A DNA stretch of 64,000 nucleotides from Microbulbifer donghaiensis (GTDB taxonomy: Bacteria; Pseudomonadota; Gammaproteobacteria; Pseudomonadales; Cellvibrionaceae): NCBI RefSeq assembly GCF_900129095.1, contig NZ_FQVA01000001.1, forward strand, positions 372,001 through 436,000. Direction: 5' to 3'. Positions 31,165-40,240 of the stretch are shown piece after piece (position 1 is the stretch's first letter; each line of letters begins with the position of its first letter). The position numbers and the translations under genes were made by a program. The notes below the pieces were generated by a model. That model made no database searches. It had not been told where the DNA came from and saw nothing but the letters and a program-made list of their open reading frames with translations.

Positions 31165-32835
31165 CTATTTATGACTGGGATCCTTCCAGTACTCCTTCAC
31201 CGTATCTTTCATTTCCTTTGCCAGGACACTGATACCGAACAGGTTGGGCAATGTCATGATAACGATTGCCACTGCGGAGAGGTTCCAAATAACCGTGGTG
31301 TCCTCGACCGCAGCCCAGTAAAAGGCAATGACGTAGACCAGGCGATACGGCATTACCGCCTTGGGGCCGAACAGGTAAATCATGGAACGGTCACCATAAT
31401 AGGACCAGGCGATCGCCGTAGAGAAGGCAAACAGCAGGATACCGAGAGTGACGATCAGGCTGCCGTACTCACCAAAGAAGCCCCGCTGAAATGCCTTGTT
31501 GGTCAGTGCGACGGAGTGTACGAGAGAGTTGCCCCAGATTTCGATATTCGGGTTGGCAAAGTTGCCATCCACTACGGTCAATACGCCGCTGAAGTTGTCG
31601 TCGCCCACGCGGAATACCAGATCTTCCGCAACCGAGCGCGCGTGAATCAGGCTGAACTCCTTGCCGTTTAACGCGTGGCCGTCCGCGACGACGATGGAAC
31701 CGCTGTAAGGTTTCACGTCGCTTTCACTGCCACTCAGGAAATGGAACAACTTCTGCACGTCTTCCGGTTTTTGATCGTTGTAGCTGCCAGCGACAGCAAC
31801 CAGGTCGGCACGCTCAAACTTGTTCATGTGCTTTTCTGTCCAGACACCCGAAGACAGAATCACCAGACCGGTCAATGTACAGATGATGATGGTGTCGATA
31901 AAAGGCTCGAGCAGGGAAACCATGCCTTCGGAAACGGGCTCGTCGGCGCGCGCCGCGGCGTGCGCAATCGGTGCAGAGCCCTGCCCCGCCTCGTTCGAGA
32001 ACAGGCCGCGGTTTACGCCGCGATTAAACGCGTAGGCAAAGCTGGCACCAAGGAAGCCACCAGCGGCGGCGCTGCCATTAAATGCATCGCGGAAGACGGA
32101 CACGAATGAGGGGATGATGTTCTCATAGTTATACAGGATGACCGCGAGTGCGCCGATAATATAGAACACAGCCATCACCGGCACGATGGTAGAGGTTACT
32201 TTGGCGATACGGGTAATGCCGCCAATAATCACCATGCCGAGCAGGATCGCGAGCACACCGCCCGTCAGTTCCTTGTCGAGACCAAAGGTATCGTTCATCG
32301 CCTGAGCGATATTGTTGACCTGTGGCAGGCTGCCGGTGCCGAAAGAACTGATCACAGTGGCGACAGCAAACGCCACCGCAAGCCACTTCATATTCAGGCG
32401 GCGTTCCATATAAAACATGGGTCCACCGGCATAGTAGCCGTCCGCCGCTTTGATTCTGTATTTATGCGAAAGGGTCACCTCGACAAATTTTGTCGTCATA
32501 CCGAGGAAGGCGGTCATCCACATCCAGAATAGCGCCGCAGGACCACCGAGAAAGATCGCCAGGCCCACACCACCGATGTTGCCGGTACCCACGGTGCCGG
32601 ACAGCGCGGTAGACAGGGCTTGGAAGTGGGAGGTGTCACCGGGATCACCTGGCTTATCGTATTTGCCCTGCACGATCTTGATCGCATGGCCGAAATAACG
32701 GAGCTGCGGGAAGCCGAGGTAAATTGTGAAAAAGAAACCGACGCCGAGCAGCACCCAGGGGAACCAGGGTGCCGAACCTAGCATGCCGTCCAGTGACAAC
32801 AGCAGTTGATTAAAGGATTCCAAACTAACCCCCAC
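31165..32835 (-). CDS. Sodium:alanine symporter family (AGCS) protein with extra soluble insert
   Basis: An inner membrane Na+-coupled amino acid transporter. Family blocks are [82 protein letters not shown] and [20 protein letters not shown]. The 556 residues exceed the usual length of about 450-480. The excess is a hydrophilic insert of roughly 110 residues at about 328-440, placed directly after LSSGVW and before the last helices, where ordinary members have only a short loop. The insert begins [14 protein letters not shown] and contains [19 protein letters not shown]. Substrate is probably alanine or glycine by family, but the insert may add a sensing or binding role. Confidence 0.9.
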   Translation of the reverse strand: MGVSLESFNQLLLSLDGMLGSAPWFPWVLLGVGFFFTIYLGFPQLRYFGHAIKIVQGKYDKPGDPGDTSHFQALSTALSGTVGTGNIGGVGLAIFLGGPAALFWMWMTAFLGMTTKFVEVTLSHKYRIKAADGYYAGGPMFYMERRLNMKWLAVAFAVATVISSFGTGSLPQVNNIAQAMNDTFGLDKELTGGVLAILLGMVIIGGITRIAKVTSTIVPVMAVFYIIGALAVILYNYENIIPSFVSVFRDAFNGSAAAGGFLGASFAYAFNRGVNRGLFSNEAGQGSAPIAHAAARADEPVSEGMVSLLEPFIDTIIICTLTGLVILSSGVWTEKHMNKFERADLVAVAGSYNDQKPEDVQKLFHFLSGSESDVKPYSGSIVVADGHALNGKEFSLIHARSVAEDLVFRVGDDNFSGVLTVVDGNFANPNIEIWGNSLVHSVALTNKAFQRGFFGEYGSLIVTLGILLFAFSTAIAWSYYGDRSMIYLFGPKAVMPYRLVYVIAFYWAAVEDTTVIWNLSAVAIVIMTLPNLFGISVLAKEMKDTVKEYWKDPSHK

Positions 32836-32933
32836 TACTCTGACTTAATTCTGATTGTTTTGTGTACAGTTTCAACTGTGATTTGCTGCGCAGGTTAGCA
32901 GCTTCCGCAACAGTAGAACAGTAACAGGACTTT

Positions 32934-33956
32934 TTACAGCAGGAACGGAAAGTTTTCCCGGTGAGGAAACAGGCCGAATTGCCCACCGGTATGTACAAAC
33001 ACCAGGTTTTGGCAGTCCCGATAAGTGCCTTTGTGCAGTTCCTGCAACAAACCGTAAAAGGCCTTGCCGGTATAGACAGGGTCCAACAGTAACCCTTCCA
33101 GGCTGGCCGCCTCGGCAATCGCACGGTACACCGGTTCTTCGGCAATCGCGTAGCCCGGCCCGATATAGTCTGCGTTAACATTTATAGATAAAGCGGATTC
33201 ATCCACGGCGTTGCCACTTAAGCTGCTCCAGTGGCGAATATCTTCGCGAACTTTCTGCTGGAAGTACTCCGCATTGTCACAAACAGCATAGCCTGTCACA
33301 CGGGCCGTCGAACCGAGCAGCTGGCAACCCAGCGTCAGGCCGGCCTGGGTGCCGCCGCTACCCGTCGCACAAACGATATGTTCGGGCACAAAACCGCGAT
33401 CTCGGCAATTTGCCAGCAATTCCTCAGAGCCAGCGATATAGCCCCAGATGCCGAGCCCGTCACTGGCTCCGGTGGGAATACAAAATGCCTTGTGGCCCCG
33501 CTCGGCATAGAAATCTCGCCAGTGCTCGAAAAGTTTTTCGAGATCTGAGAAATACTCCCGCGGTGGATAGAAGGCGGTCGCCGCTCCGGCCAGCTGATCG
33601 ACCAGGAGATTGCCATCGGGAATGCCTTCAAATTCACCGCGCAAAATCAGCTGTACCCGCATCCCCAGGCGCGCGCCGACCAGGGCCGTTGTGCGGCAGT
33701 GATTGGACTGCACGCCGCCGCAGGTAATCAAGGTGTCACAGCCCTGCGCACGCGCTTCACCAGCAACAAATTCCAGTTTGCGCAGTTTATTGCCGGACAT
33801 GGCCGTTTCCGTCAGGTCATCTCGCTTGACCCAGATGCGGGGCCCGCCATGGGGGGTGGAGAATTTCTCTGTTATGCGATCCAGTGGCTGCAACGGAGTG
33901 GGCAAATGGGCCAGATTCACGCGCGGGGGATAGGAGAGTGGCTTTTGGGTGACCAA
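32934..33956 (-). CDS. PLP-dependent D-cysteine desulfhydrase / ACC deaminase family enzyme
   Basis: A fold-type II PLP enzyme of 340 residues. The PLP lysine lies in MSGNKLRKLEF, preceded by WVKRDDLTE; CGGVQSNHCRTTAL and the phosphate-binding ATGSGGTQAGL follow, with VFVHTGGQFGLFPH at the end. These features fit D-cysteine desulfhydrase (DcyD) and the related 1-aminocyclopropane-1-carboxylate deaminases. The two activities cannot be separated with certainty from sequence alone, though length and QSNH favour DcyD-like. It stands upstream of the symporter gene on the same strand with a 98-base gap, so the pair may import and degrade an amino acid. Confidence 0.85.
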   Translation of the reverse strand: MVTQKPLSYPPRVNLAHLPTPLQPLDRITEKFSTPHGGPRIWVKRDDLTETAMSGNKLRKLEFVAGEARAQGCDTLITCGGVQSNHCRTTALVGARLGMRVQLILRGEFEGIPDGNLLVDQLAGAATAFYPPREYFSDLEKLFEHWRDFYAERGHKAFCIPTGASDGLGIWGYIAGSEELLANCRDRGFVPEHIVCATGSGGTQAGLTLGCQLLGSTARVTGYAVCDNAEYFQQKVREDIRHWSSLSGNAVDESALSINVNADYIGPGYAIAEEPVYRAIAEAASLEGLLLDPVYTGKAFYGLLQELHKGTYRDCQNLVFVHTGGQFGLFPHRENFPFLL

Positions 33957-34033
33957 GTGTGGTGCCTCCTGGCTTGAAGTCCTTATTTTTCCGGCGCAAA
34001 GTCACGAAAGGATAAAACCGCCTCACTCGACAC

Positions 34034-34060
34034 AAAAAACCCGGCAACAGCCGGGTTTTT
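34034..34060. terminator. Terminator of yajC, bidirectional in form
   Basis: The stem ACCCGGC / GCCGGGT with an AACA loop has an A run on its left and a T run on its right. It lies 25 bases past the yajC stop codon on the minus strand. Confidence 0.92.
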
Positions 34061-34084
34061 ATAATCGAGGCGACAGCAGACGCC

Positions 34085-34417
34085 TTAGATCTTCTTGATG
34101 GTACCTTTCGGCAGAATTGCGTGAACGGCTACCTTCTGGAACTTGAGTGACATATTGTCGGCAACCTCAAGAACGATGTAGTCGTCATCGACTTTGTCGA
34201 CACGCCCCAACATACCGCTGGTCATTACCACTTCGTCGCCCTTTTTCAGCGCGCCCACGAGCTCCTGGTGCTCCTTCTGGCGCTTGCGTTGCGGGCGAAT
34301 AATAAAAAACCACATAAATGCAAACAGGCCCGCGAACATCAACAGGGTTATCATCGGATTACCCTGCGGCGCCGGAGCGGTCTGTTGTGCCACAGCAGCG
34401 GGAATAAAAAAGCTCAT
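34085..34417 (-). CDS. yajC: Preprotein translocase subunit YajC
   Basis: A 110-residue single-span inner membrane protein that associates with SecDF. The hydrophobic helix ITLLMFAGLFAFMWFFIIRPQRKRQKEH, followed by a basic stretch, is diagnostic. The soluble domain continues with KKGDEVVMTSGMLGRVDKVDDDYIVLEV. Start ATG 34417 (MSFFIPAAVAQQ) is preferred to the frame-opening codon 34429 because AGG lies upstream and homologues begin MSFF. It stands alone with its own terminator, and no tgt, queA, secD or secF adjoins, which is unusual for gammaproteobacteria. Confidence 0.94.
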   Translation of the reverse strand: MSFFIPAAVAQQTAPAPQGNPMITLLMFAGLFAFMWFFIIRPQRKRQKEHQELVGALKKGDEVVMTSGMLGRVDKVDDDYIVLEVADNMSLKFQKVAVHAILPKGTIKKI

Positions 34418-34529
34418 GCAGAACCTCAAAGAGTCAGCCTATAAATTTGTCGCCAACTCTAACGGGTTTACCCTGCCGAGGCAATGGATCGGGCCGGTTC
34501 CGGGAGGTTCCGGCCGTCTATCCGCCCGG

Positions 34530-34976
34530 TCAGAAACGTTGACGCACCTGGCGGCGGTAGCCAGTTGGTGACATGCCGGTCCAGCGCTTGAAGGCACTGG
34601 TAAAACTGGTCCGGTCTGAGAAGTCCAGGATACGCGAAATGCCGTCCACACTGAGCGCGGTATCTTTCAGGAAATGCACCGCGTGGCGGAAACGCACATG
34701 ATCGCGCAATGAGGCGAAACTCAGATTGTGCTCCTGCAGCCGACGCTGCAGCGTGCGAGTTGACATACTGAGGTCTGAGGCCACCGGACGGATGGCCAGA
34801 GAAGCCTTACCGATACGTTGCTCCAGTACGTCGATTACCCGCGCCGCAATACCGAAGCTGGTCGCTTCCGGCGGTGCCAACAGCTGGTCGAGAATATTCG
34901 GGTCACCGGATATCCTGGCCTGCTGAAGTGGTTTGTCTTCTGAGAGCGAAGTCTGGTCGGGCTGAATGTGATTCAT
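34530..34976 (-). CDS. Small AraC-family transcription regulator
   Basis: A 148-residue protein that is almost only an AraC/XylS DNA-binding domain. Two HTH motifs are visible: LAIRPVASDLSMSTRTLQRRLQEHN and LSVDGISRILDFSDRTSFTSAFKRW, ending in TGMSPTGYRRQ. The usual N-terminal effector-binding domain is missing and is replaced by about 45 residues of low similarity. It could be a complete small regulator (as with SoxS or MarA) or a remnant of a larger one. Its target is unknown. Confidence 0.86.
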   Translation of the reverse strand: MNHIQPDQTSLSEDKPLQQARISGDPNILDQLLAPPEATSFGIAARVIDVLEQRIGKASLAIRPVASDLSMSTRTLQRRLQEHNLSFASLRDHVRFRHAVHFLKDTALSVDGISRILDFSDRTSFTSAFKRWTGMSPTGYRRQVRQRF

Positions 34977-35415
34977 CGAGCTGCTCCTTTTAAGTTCCGT
35001 GAGCCGCAGTTATTTTTCTATGTCCGCTTCCTGCGAACCCCTTATTCCTCAACCTGCCCTTGTTACTGTTTACCAGAGCGGGCTACTACCCGGGTGCGGG
35101 GAGGCACCTGAAACTGACATGGAATCCTTCACAGAGCTGTACATTTTTTAAACTTTTGCCCCGGCAATATCCCGTCGGGATACAACTCTCCACCGGCGCA
35201 CCTTTCCTTCACATCAGGCAGTATAGACCAAGAATTCAAAATGCAAGGAACGTCAACAAATTTTTTTTGCCCGCTGTCACATAAGGCATAACGCGCCATA
35301 TGTGCACAAATGTACCTGTTGTCACATGGTAATGGTGAAGTAAGCGCAAATAGGAGGGAGATCGATGCCAGGGACGAAAATTGAGTCATCCCCGGCGAGG
35401 AACGAAAGTACCAGA
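34977..35415. other. Gene-free AT-rich region between araC-like gene and bcp
   Basis: About 440 bases without a supported gene. It contains the promoter of the minus-strand AraC-like gene. On the plus strand a strong Shine-Dalgarno sequence (AGGAGGG, 35352-35358) precedes an ATG at 35365 whose frame runs 133 codons antisense through bcp; I do not accept it as a gene. Confidence 0.45.
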
Positions 35416-35892
35416 TTAGTCGAGATTGTCGCCAATCCAACCGAGTACATCGTCGTGGTGTGTTTTCGTTTTTACCTTGTCGATGATATGGCACAAGCGC
35501 CCTGCTTTATCGATGATAAATGTGGTCCTCAGCAACCCCATATATTCCTTACCCATAAACTTCTTCAGTCCCCAACAGCCATACTTGTCGGCGACCTTGT
35601 GGTCTTCATCGGAGAGCAGATCAAAGTTCAGTTCGTGTTTCTCGATAAACTTCTGCAACTTCGCCTCAGGGTCCGGGCTGACACCCAGTACCACTGTATC
35701 GACGGAGTCGAAGCCCGCAGCGCTGTCGCGAATACCGCAGGCCTGGGTGGTACAGCCCGGTGTTAACGCCTTGGGATAGAAATAGAGCACCACGTTACTC
35801 GTGCCGCGAAAGTCCTTTAGCGACACTTTCTCGCCATTCTGGTTTGTAAGAGTAAAAGCCGGCGCAAGGTTGCCGATCTTGGGAAATGCCAT
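35416..35892 (-). CDS. bcp: Thiol peroxidase, Bcp/PrxQ type
   Basis: A peroxiredoxin that reduces hydrogen peroxide and organic hydroperoxides using thioredoxin. It has 158 residues: thioredoxin-fold start APAFTLTNQNGEKVSL, peroxidatic Cys47 and resolving Cys52 in TPGCTTQACGIRD (the five-residue spacing of PrxQ), and the later SDEDHKVADKYGCWG and RTTFIIDKAGR. Start ATG 35892 (MAFPKIG) is chosen with GGGGG upstream; the longer frame adds five residues. Confidence 0.94.
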   Translation of the reverse strand: MAFPKIGNLAPAFTLTNQNGEKVSLKDFRGTSNVVLYFYPKALTPGCTTQACGIRDSAAGFDSVDTVVLGVSPDPEAKLQKFIEKHELNFDLLSDEDHKVADKYGCWGLKKFMGKEYMGLLRTTFIIDKAGRLCHIIDKVKTKTHHDDVLGWIGDNLD

Positions 35893-35973
35893 ACTAACCC
35901 CCGTCAATGCTGCAGATATGAGGGCGCGATTATAGCGAAAATTACGGGTGGTAAGCGCTGTTGATAGTTGCAG

Positions 35974-36495
35974 TCAAAACTCCTGCAGCCGATATTCCCT
36001 TTCGCGCCGTGCGCAGATGCCGCACTGATTGAGCTTTTGTATCAGCTCTGCGCGCTCTGCATCGGTGAGGAAGTCACCCACTTCCAGACAGCCCTCAGGT
36101 CCACTGAAACAAACTGAGGCCGGTTCGGTGGCACTGCCCCCCATTCTCACCAGAATCGCCAGACTCTCGCGGGAAAACTCCTGGTGATAGACACTCTGCT
36201 GTCGGTGCCCTTTGCAGCAATCGAGTATCACACGCTCGTTGCTGATGCGAATCACTTCCCGTCGTGTCCCCTCCAAATAGACGTAGCCGAACAAGACGGC
36301 GAGCAATGCCAGTTCGAGACCGGCAAACGGCAGTATCATCCAGGCCCCGGCCAGGGCAAACGCGAGACTGATACCCAGGGATACCGCAACCAGAGAGACG
36401 AATACCCACAGGTTGCCAGAGAGGGAGAGGGACTGATTTGGCTGCAGCAGTATGCAGGCACAGCGCGATGAATTGCGGCCGACTTCAGTAACCAT
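35974..36495 (-). CDS. DUF2244 integral membrane protein
   Basis: A 173-residue protein matching DUF2244. After a short N-terminus come two adjacent hydrophobic helices, WVFVSLVAVSLGISLAFALAGA and LPFAGLELALLAVLFGYVYLEG. A soluble domain with REVIRISNERVILDC and FLTDAERAELIQKL follows. The function of the family is unknown. Start ATG 36495 (MVTEVGRNSS) gives the usual length, whereas the frame to 36606 would add 37 residues without family similarity. Family members are often encoded near cytochrome oxidase genes, but here no respiratory gene adjoins. Confidence 0.78.
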   Translation of the reverse strand: MVTEVGRNSSRCACILLQPNQSLSLSGNLWVFVSLVAVSLGISLAFALAGAWMILPFAGLELALLAVLFGYVYLEGTRREVIRISNERVILDCCKGHRQQSVYHQEFSRESLAILVRMGGSATEPASVCFSGPEGCLEVGDFLTDAERAELIQKLNQCGICARREREYRLQEF

Positions 36496-36684
36496 AGCGC
36501 GCAGCTCCGGAAAGCACTTGAATTCAGTGTAGTGCGGTTCCCCAGCCTGAACACATTGCACCGCTCGTGCCACTGTCCTCGCGGGGGCCAATAGCGGCGA
36601 CGTCATCGGGGTATCTTCGATTTTTTCGGTTCTTCTCCCGTGAATTGCCCGAGATAAGAGTGATTAGATCGAACATATTCCCAT

Positions 36685-36713
36685 AAAAAAACCCGCACCT
36701 GAGTGCGGGTTTT
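36685..36713 (-). terminator. Rho-independent terminator of mdh
   Basis: The stem CCCGCAC / GTGCGGG with a CTGA loop lies 31 bases past the mdh stop. An A run of seven on the plus strand gives the U tract. Confidence 0.9.
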
Positions 36714-36743
36714 CCGTCTGCCGGAGCTGAGCGACTGCGGCTG

Positions 36744-37724
36744 TTACGGCAGCAGGTGTGCTACGGCATCACGCTCTTCCGCCAGCTCCTGCTCAGTGGC
36801 CGCCATCTTCTCGCGAGAGAACTCATTGATGTCGACACCCTGAACAATTTCCCAGTCACCGTTTTTACAGGTGCACGGGAAAGAGTAGATCAGGCCTTCC
36901 TGGATACCATAGGAGCCATCGCTGTACACGCCCATGCTGGTCCAGTCACCTTCGTTGGTGCCCAGTGCCCAGTCGCGCATATGGTCGATCGCCGCGTTGG
37001 CTGCAGATGCCGCGGAAGAGGCGCCGCGGGCTTTGATGATTGCCGCACCCCGTTGCTGGACGGTCGGAATGAAATCATTCTCGTACCACTCCTGGTCCAC
37101 CTTATCCATCGCGGCCGCACCGGCCACTTTGGCCTGGTACAGATCCGGATACTGAGTGGATGAGTGGTTGCCCCAGATGGTCATGTGGGTGATGTCGTTG
37201 ACGCTTGAACCGGTCTTGCCCGCCAGCTGCGACAGTGCGCGGTTGTGGTCCAGGCGGGTCATGGCGGTAAAGTTGCGCGGATCCAGGTCCGGCGCATTGC
37301 GCTGAGCGATCAGTGCATTGGTATTCGCCGGGTTGCCGACTACCAACACTTTCACATTGCGCGAGGCAACGTCATTCAGCGCCTTGCCCTGAGCAGAGAA
37401 GATCGCGGCGTTGGCTTCCAGCAGATCTTTACGCTCCATGCCCGGACCGCGCGGACGCGCACCAACCAGCAGCGCATAGTCGGCGTCTTTGAAGGCCACG
37501 GTGGCGTCATCAGATTGCACAATACCGGCCAGCAGCGGGAAGGCACAATCATCCAGCTCCATGGCCACGCCTTTCAGCGCTTCCAGGGCGGGGGTGATTT
37601 CCAGCAGCTGCAGGATAACCGGTTGATCTTTACCCAGCATTTCGCCGGAGGCGATGCGGAACAGCAGAGAATAGCTGATCTGGCCGGCGGCGCCGGTCAC
37701 AGCAACACGAACAGGTGCTTTCAC
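36744..37724 (-). CDS. mdh: Malate dehydrogenase
   Basis: NAD-dependent interconversion of malate and oxaloacetate in the TCA and glyoxylate cycles. The 326 residues have the N-terminal Rossmann motif [21 protein letters not shown], the mobile-loop [16 protein letters not shown] with substrate-binding arginines, [20 protein letters not shown], and the catalytic His in [13 protein letters not shown]. This is the cytosolic-like/Burkholderia-type form rather than the E. coli type. Start GTG 37724 is preferred because GGGAG precedes it and the longer frame adds 11 basic residues. Confidence 0.96.
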   Translation of the reverse strand: MKAPVRVAVTGAAGQISYSLLFRIASGEMLGKDQPVILQLLEITPALEALKGVAMELDDCAFPLLAGIVQSDDATVAFKDADYALLVGARPRGPGMERKDLLEANAAIFSAQGKALNDVASRNVKVLVVGNPANTNALIAQRNAPDLDPRNFTAMTRLDHNRALSQLAGKTGSSVNDITHMTIWGNHSSTQYPDLYQAKVAGAAAMDKVDQEWYENDFIPTVQQRGAAIIKARGASSAASAANAAIDHMRDWALGTNEGDWTSMGVYSDGSYGIQEGLIYSFPCTCKNGDWEIVQGVDINEFSREKMAATEQELAEERDAVAHLLP

Positions 37725-37857
37725 GATTCTTCTCCCTCGTTTGTAAGCGGCCCGCATTATAGAGACTTGCGAGCAAATTTCATCTCGCGCGGCGAGATTC
37801 TAGACCTAAGTATTAGGATGAATTGAATAACGATTGATCAATTAGCGAAACTTGAGC

Positions 37858-38484
37858 CTATGCCGGCGCGGTTTCGCTGTAGCGCGCCTGCAGCGCTCGG
37901 TAGATCTGTGCGCTGTAGTCAGACGCGGTGGTGTCCAGTTGAGTGGCTATCTCGGCGAGGTGCTCGTTGTCCTCCCGACCGGCCCAGTTCTTTACGTAAC
38001 TCCCGTCCTTGTAGCCGTTGTCCTGACGGAAGCGATTGAGCACATTCTTGCCCACATAGCGCTGGTAAAGCTCGTCAAAAGTCAGCTCTGCGTCGGCCAA
38101 CAGCTGCGCGAAACCGACCAGGTCGAACTGCTTGCTGGCCAGAGTATTCAATGTGAAGGCTTCCAGGTTACTGCGGAAGTCACCGGCTTTGCGCTGCCCT
38201 GCCCCCAACTCTGCGAGCATGTCGGCCGCTACCTGTTGAGGACTGCCCTGCTGCAGCTCCAGGCTGAGGCCAAAATGCCAGATGTCGACCAGTTCGAGCT
38301 TGACCTGGTCCATATCAGGCTCCTGCTTTTTCCACCACTTCCAGCCGTAGTGATCCAGCAGCTCGGCGCTTTCCACCCAGATCGCGCGATACCAGGCAAA
38401 ATTCTGTGCGCGCCAGTTGTCGTTAACCAGCGTATTGATCTCATCTTGCAGCGCCAGCATGGTCTGCAACTGTTGTTTCATCAT
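37858..38484 (-). CDS. Dimeric dUTPase-like all-alpha NTP pyrophosphatase
   Basis: A 208-residue, largely helical protein of the dimeric dUTPase/MazG superfamily. The metal-binding helices are visible as ESAELLDHYGWKWWKK and KLELVDIWHFGLS (the ExxE...ExxD pattern), followed by VGKNVLNRFRQDNGYKDGSY with family-conserved Asn and Asp-Gly residues. It should hydrolyse dUTP to dUMP and limit uracil in DNA. It is last in the minus-strand run pilZ-tatD-dUTPase, 44 bases after tatD, near thymidylate kinase in the same cluster. Confidence 0.83.
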   Translation of the reverse strand: MMKQQLQTMLALQDEINTLVNDNWRAQNFAWYRAIWVESAELLDHYGWKWWKKQEPDMDQVKLELVDIWHFGLSLELQQGSPQQVAADMLAELGAGQRKAGDFRSNLEAFTLNTLASKQFDLVGFAQLLADAELTFDELYQRYVGKNVLNRFRQDNGYKDGSYVKNWAGREDNEHLAEIATQLDTTASDYSAQIYRALQARYSETAPA

Positions 38485-38528
38485 TGGGGAGGGATTCCTG
38501 TACTGAAATGGGTACCCTGTAGCCGGGC

Positions 38529-39305
38529 TCAGGCTGCCCGGGGGAAGAGTCGATAAAAGTTTTCCGTGGTGATCTCTGCCAGCTGCTCAAACGGCATGCC
38601 GCGGAGTTCGGCGATGAATTCCGCAACTTCGCGCACGTAGGCCGGAATGTTGGGCTTGCCCCGGTAAGGGGCCGGCGCCAGATAGGGCGAGTCGGTTTCC
38701 ACCAGCAACCGATCGAGCGGCACACGGCGCGCCACATCGCGCAGCTCTTCGGCATTCTTGAAGGTGACAATACCGGACAGGGAAATATAGTAATTCAGAT
38801 CCAGTGCGGCCCTGGCCATTTCCCAGCTTTCGGTGAAGCAGTGCAGTACACCCGCATGCTCGCTGTCACCGTGCTCGCGAATCAGGTCGATCGTATCCTC
38901 GCGGGCGTCGCGGGTGTGAACGATCACCGGGAGTTGCGCGCGGCCCGCCGCCTGTAGGTGCGCGATAAAGCTCTGCTGCTGCACCTCTTTGGTGTCCGTG
39001 CTGTAGTAATAATCGAGCCCGGTTTCGCCCAGCGCGACAACATTCGGCTTCCGCGCCATTTCGACCAACTCGTCGACACCGGCCAGGCCCGAATCCACAT
39101 CCAGCGGATGCACGCCGACGGAACAGACTACGTCGTCGTATTGGCCTGCGAGCTCCACTACCCGTTCGACATTCTCAAGACTGATTCCGACACACAGGAA
39201 CTTGCCGACGCCGCGACTGCGGGCGAGGTCTAGCACCGCATCGAGGTCACCGTCGAATTTGTCGAGTTTGAGCCTGTCGAGGTGACAGTGAGAGTCTACA
39301 AGCAT
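38529..39305 (-). CDS. tatD: TatD-family metal-dependent DNase
   Basis: A TIM-barrel metal-dependent hydrolase of 258 residues. The metal sites are visible in order: DSHCHLD at the N-terminus, GETGLDYYY, PVIVHTRDA, VLHCFTES and LLVETDSPYLAP. TatD homologues have 3'-5' DNase activity and are linked to DNA repair or turnover. It follows pilZ by seven bases, as in Pseudomonas, and is in the same operon. Confidence 0.95.
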   Translation of the reverse strand: MLVDSHCHLDRLKLDKFDGDLDAVLDLARSRGVGKFLCVGISLENVERVVELAGQYDDVVCSVGVHPLDVDSGLAGVDELVEMARKPNVVALGETGLDYYYSTDTKEVQQQSFIAHLQAAGRAQLPVIVHTRDAREDTIDLIREHGDSEHAGVLHCFTESWEMARAALDLNYYISLSGIVTFKNAEELRDVARRVPLDRLLVETDSPYLAPAPYRGKPNIPAYVREVAEFIAELRGMPFEQLAEITTENFYRLFPRAA

Positions 39306-39312
39306 GAATCAG

Positions 39313-39666
39313 TTACAGCGTGTGGGTCGGCCGGCTGGATTCGAGCGATCCCGCCAGATAGGTTTCGATTTTGTTCTGGGCAACATTGTCCTTGTCACTG
39401 AACTGCACACCAATACCCGGTGTGCGGTTCCCCTGCGCGCCACTCGGCGTAATCCACACAACCTTGCCGGCAACCGGGACCTTTTCCGGTTCATCCATCA
39501 GGCTGAGCAGCAGGAAGACCTCGTCGCCGAGGTTGTACGATTTGTCGGTGCTGATGAACAGGCCACCATTTTTCACAAACGGCATATAGGCCGCATAGAG
39601 TACGGACTTATCCTGTATCTTCAGCGAAAGGATGCCGTTGCGGGCACCGCCCCCCATGGCCTTCAT
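39313..39666 (-). CDS. pilZ: PilZ domain protein, type IV pilus assembly
   Basis: A 117-residue PilZ-domain protein close to Pseudomonas PilZ, which is needed for type IV pilus biogenesis and works with FimX and PilB. Conserved blocks are ARNGILSLKIQDKSVLYAAYMPFVKNGG, GDEVFLLLSLMDEPEKVPVAG and WITPSGAQGNRTPGIGVQF. The RxxxR/DxSxxG c-di-GMP signature is not evident, as in other PilZ orthologues. Start ATG 39666 is chosen with GAGG about eight bases upstream. The normal holB-pilZ junction is here interrupted by a repeat array. Confidence 0.93.
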   Translation of the reverse strand: MKAMGGGARNGILSLKIQDKSVLYAAYMPFVKNGGLFISTDKSYNLGDEVFLLLSLMDEPEKVPVAGKVVWITPSGAQGNRTPGIGVQFSDKDNVAQNKIETYLAGSLESSRPTHTL

Positions 39667-39780
39667 AGCCGGACCTCGTTGTTCTTGATTTACGGTAAGG
39701 TATCTGAGCACTTCGGTTGTGTCCAGAAATCCGGCCGGCGGACTTGACGCAGCACCCGGCCAGCCGGTCGATCCGAGCTA

Positions 39781-40240
39781 TTCTCAAGCAGCCCTCCCTG
39801 GGGCAGAGCCCGGCCCGGCCATCCATGGCCGGTCGCGAAACTGTACAGCGAGCGGTGCCACACAGAGCGTTGTTCTCAAGCAGCCCTCCCTGGAGCAGAG
39901 CCCGGCCCGGCCATCCATGGCCGGTCGCAAAGTTGTACAGCGAGCGGTGCCACTCAGGGCGTTATTCTCAAGCAGCCCTCCCTGGGGCAGAGCCCGGCCC
40001 GGCCATCCATGGCCGGTCGCAAAGTTGTACAGCGAGCGGTGCCACTCAGGGCGTTATTCTCAAGCAGCCCTCCCTGGGGCCGAGCCCGGCCCGGCCATCC
40101 ATGGCCGGTCGCAAAGTTGTACAGCGAGCGGTGCCACTCAGGGCGTTATTCTCAAGCAGCCCTCCCTGGGGCCGAGCCCGGCCCGGCCATCCATGGCCGG
40201 TCGCGAAACTGTACAGCGAGCAGTGCTCGCTAGACGTACA
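39781..40240. repeat. Tandem array of five 92-base repeats
   Basis: Five direct copies start at 39781, 39873, 39965, 40057 and 40149, each exactly 92 bases and each beginning TTCTCAAGCAGCCCTCCCTG. Copies differ at few positions: GGGGCAG/GGAGCAG/GGGGCCG, and GCGAAACTG in the first and last copies against GCAAAGTTG in the middle ones. Every copy contains the inverted repeat CCGGCCAT-CC-ATGGCCGG. The period is not a multiple of three and no start signal is seen, so the long frames through the array are not genes. The array fills the holB-pilZ gap and overlaps the last codons of holB by eleven bases. Confidence 0.93.

Noticed and set aside
34530..34976. The small AraC gene as a pseudogene.
   Set aside because: The frame is intact with two complete HTH motifs and an intact C-terminus. 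Small AraC proteins of this size exist, so truncation is only a possibility.
35365..35766. A plus-strand frame of 133 codons preceded by a near-perfect Shine-Dalgarno sequence (AGGAGGG).
   Set aside because: Almost all of it is antisense to bcp, which has clear peroxiredoxin motifs, and the translation shows no domain. The ribosome binding site alone is not enough.
39781..40240. The array as a CRISPR.
   Set aside because: The units are contiguous, nearly identical over their full 92 bases with no unique spacers, and no cas genes are present.
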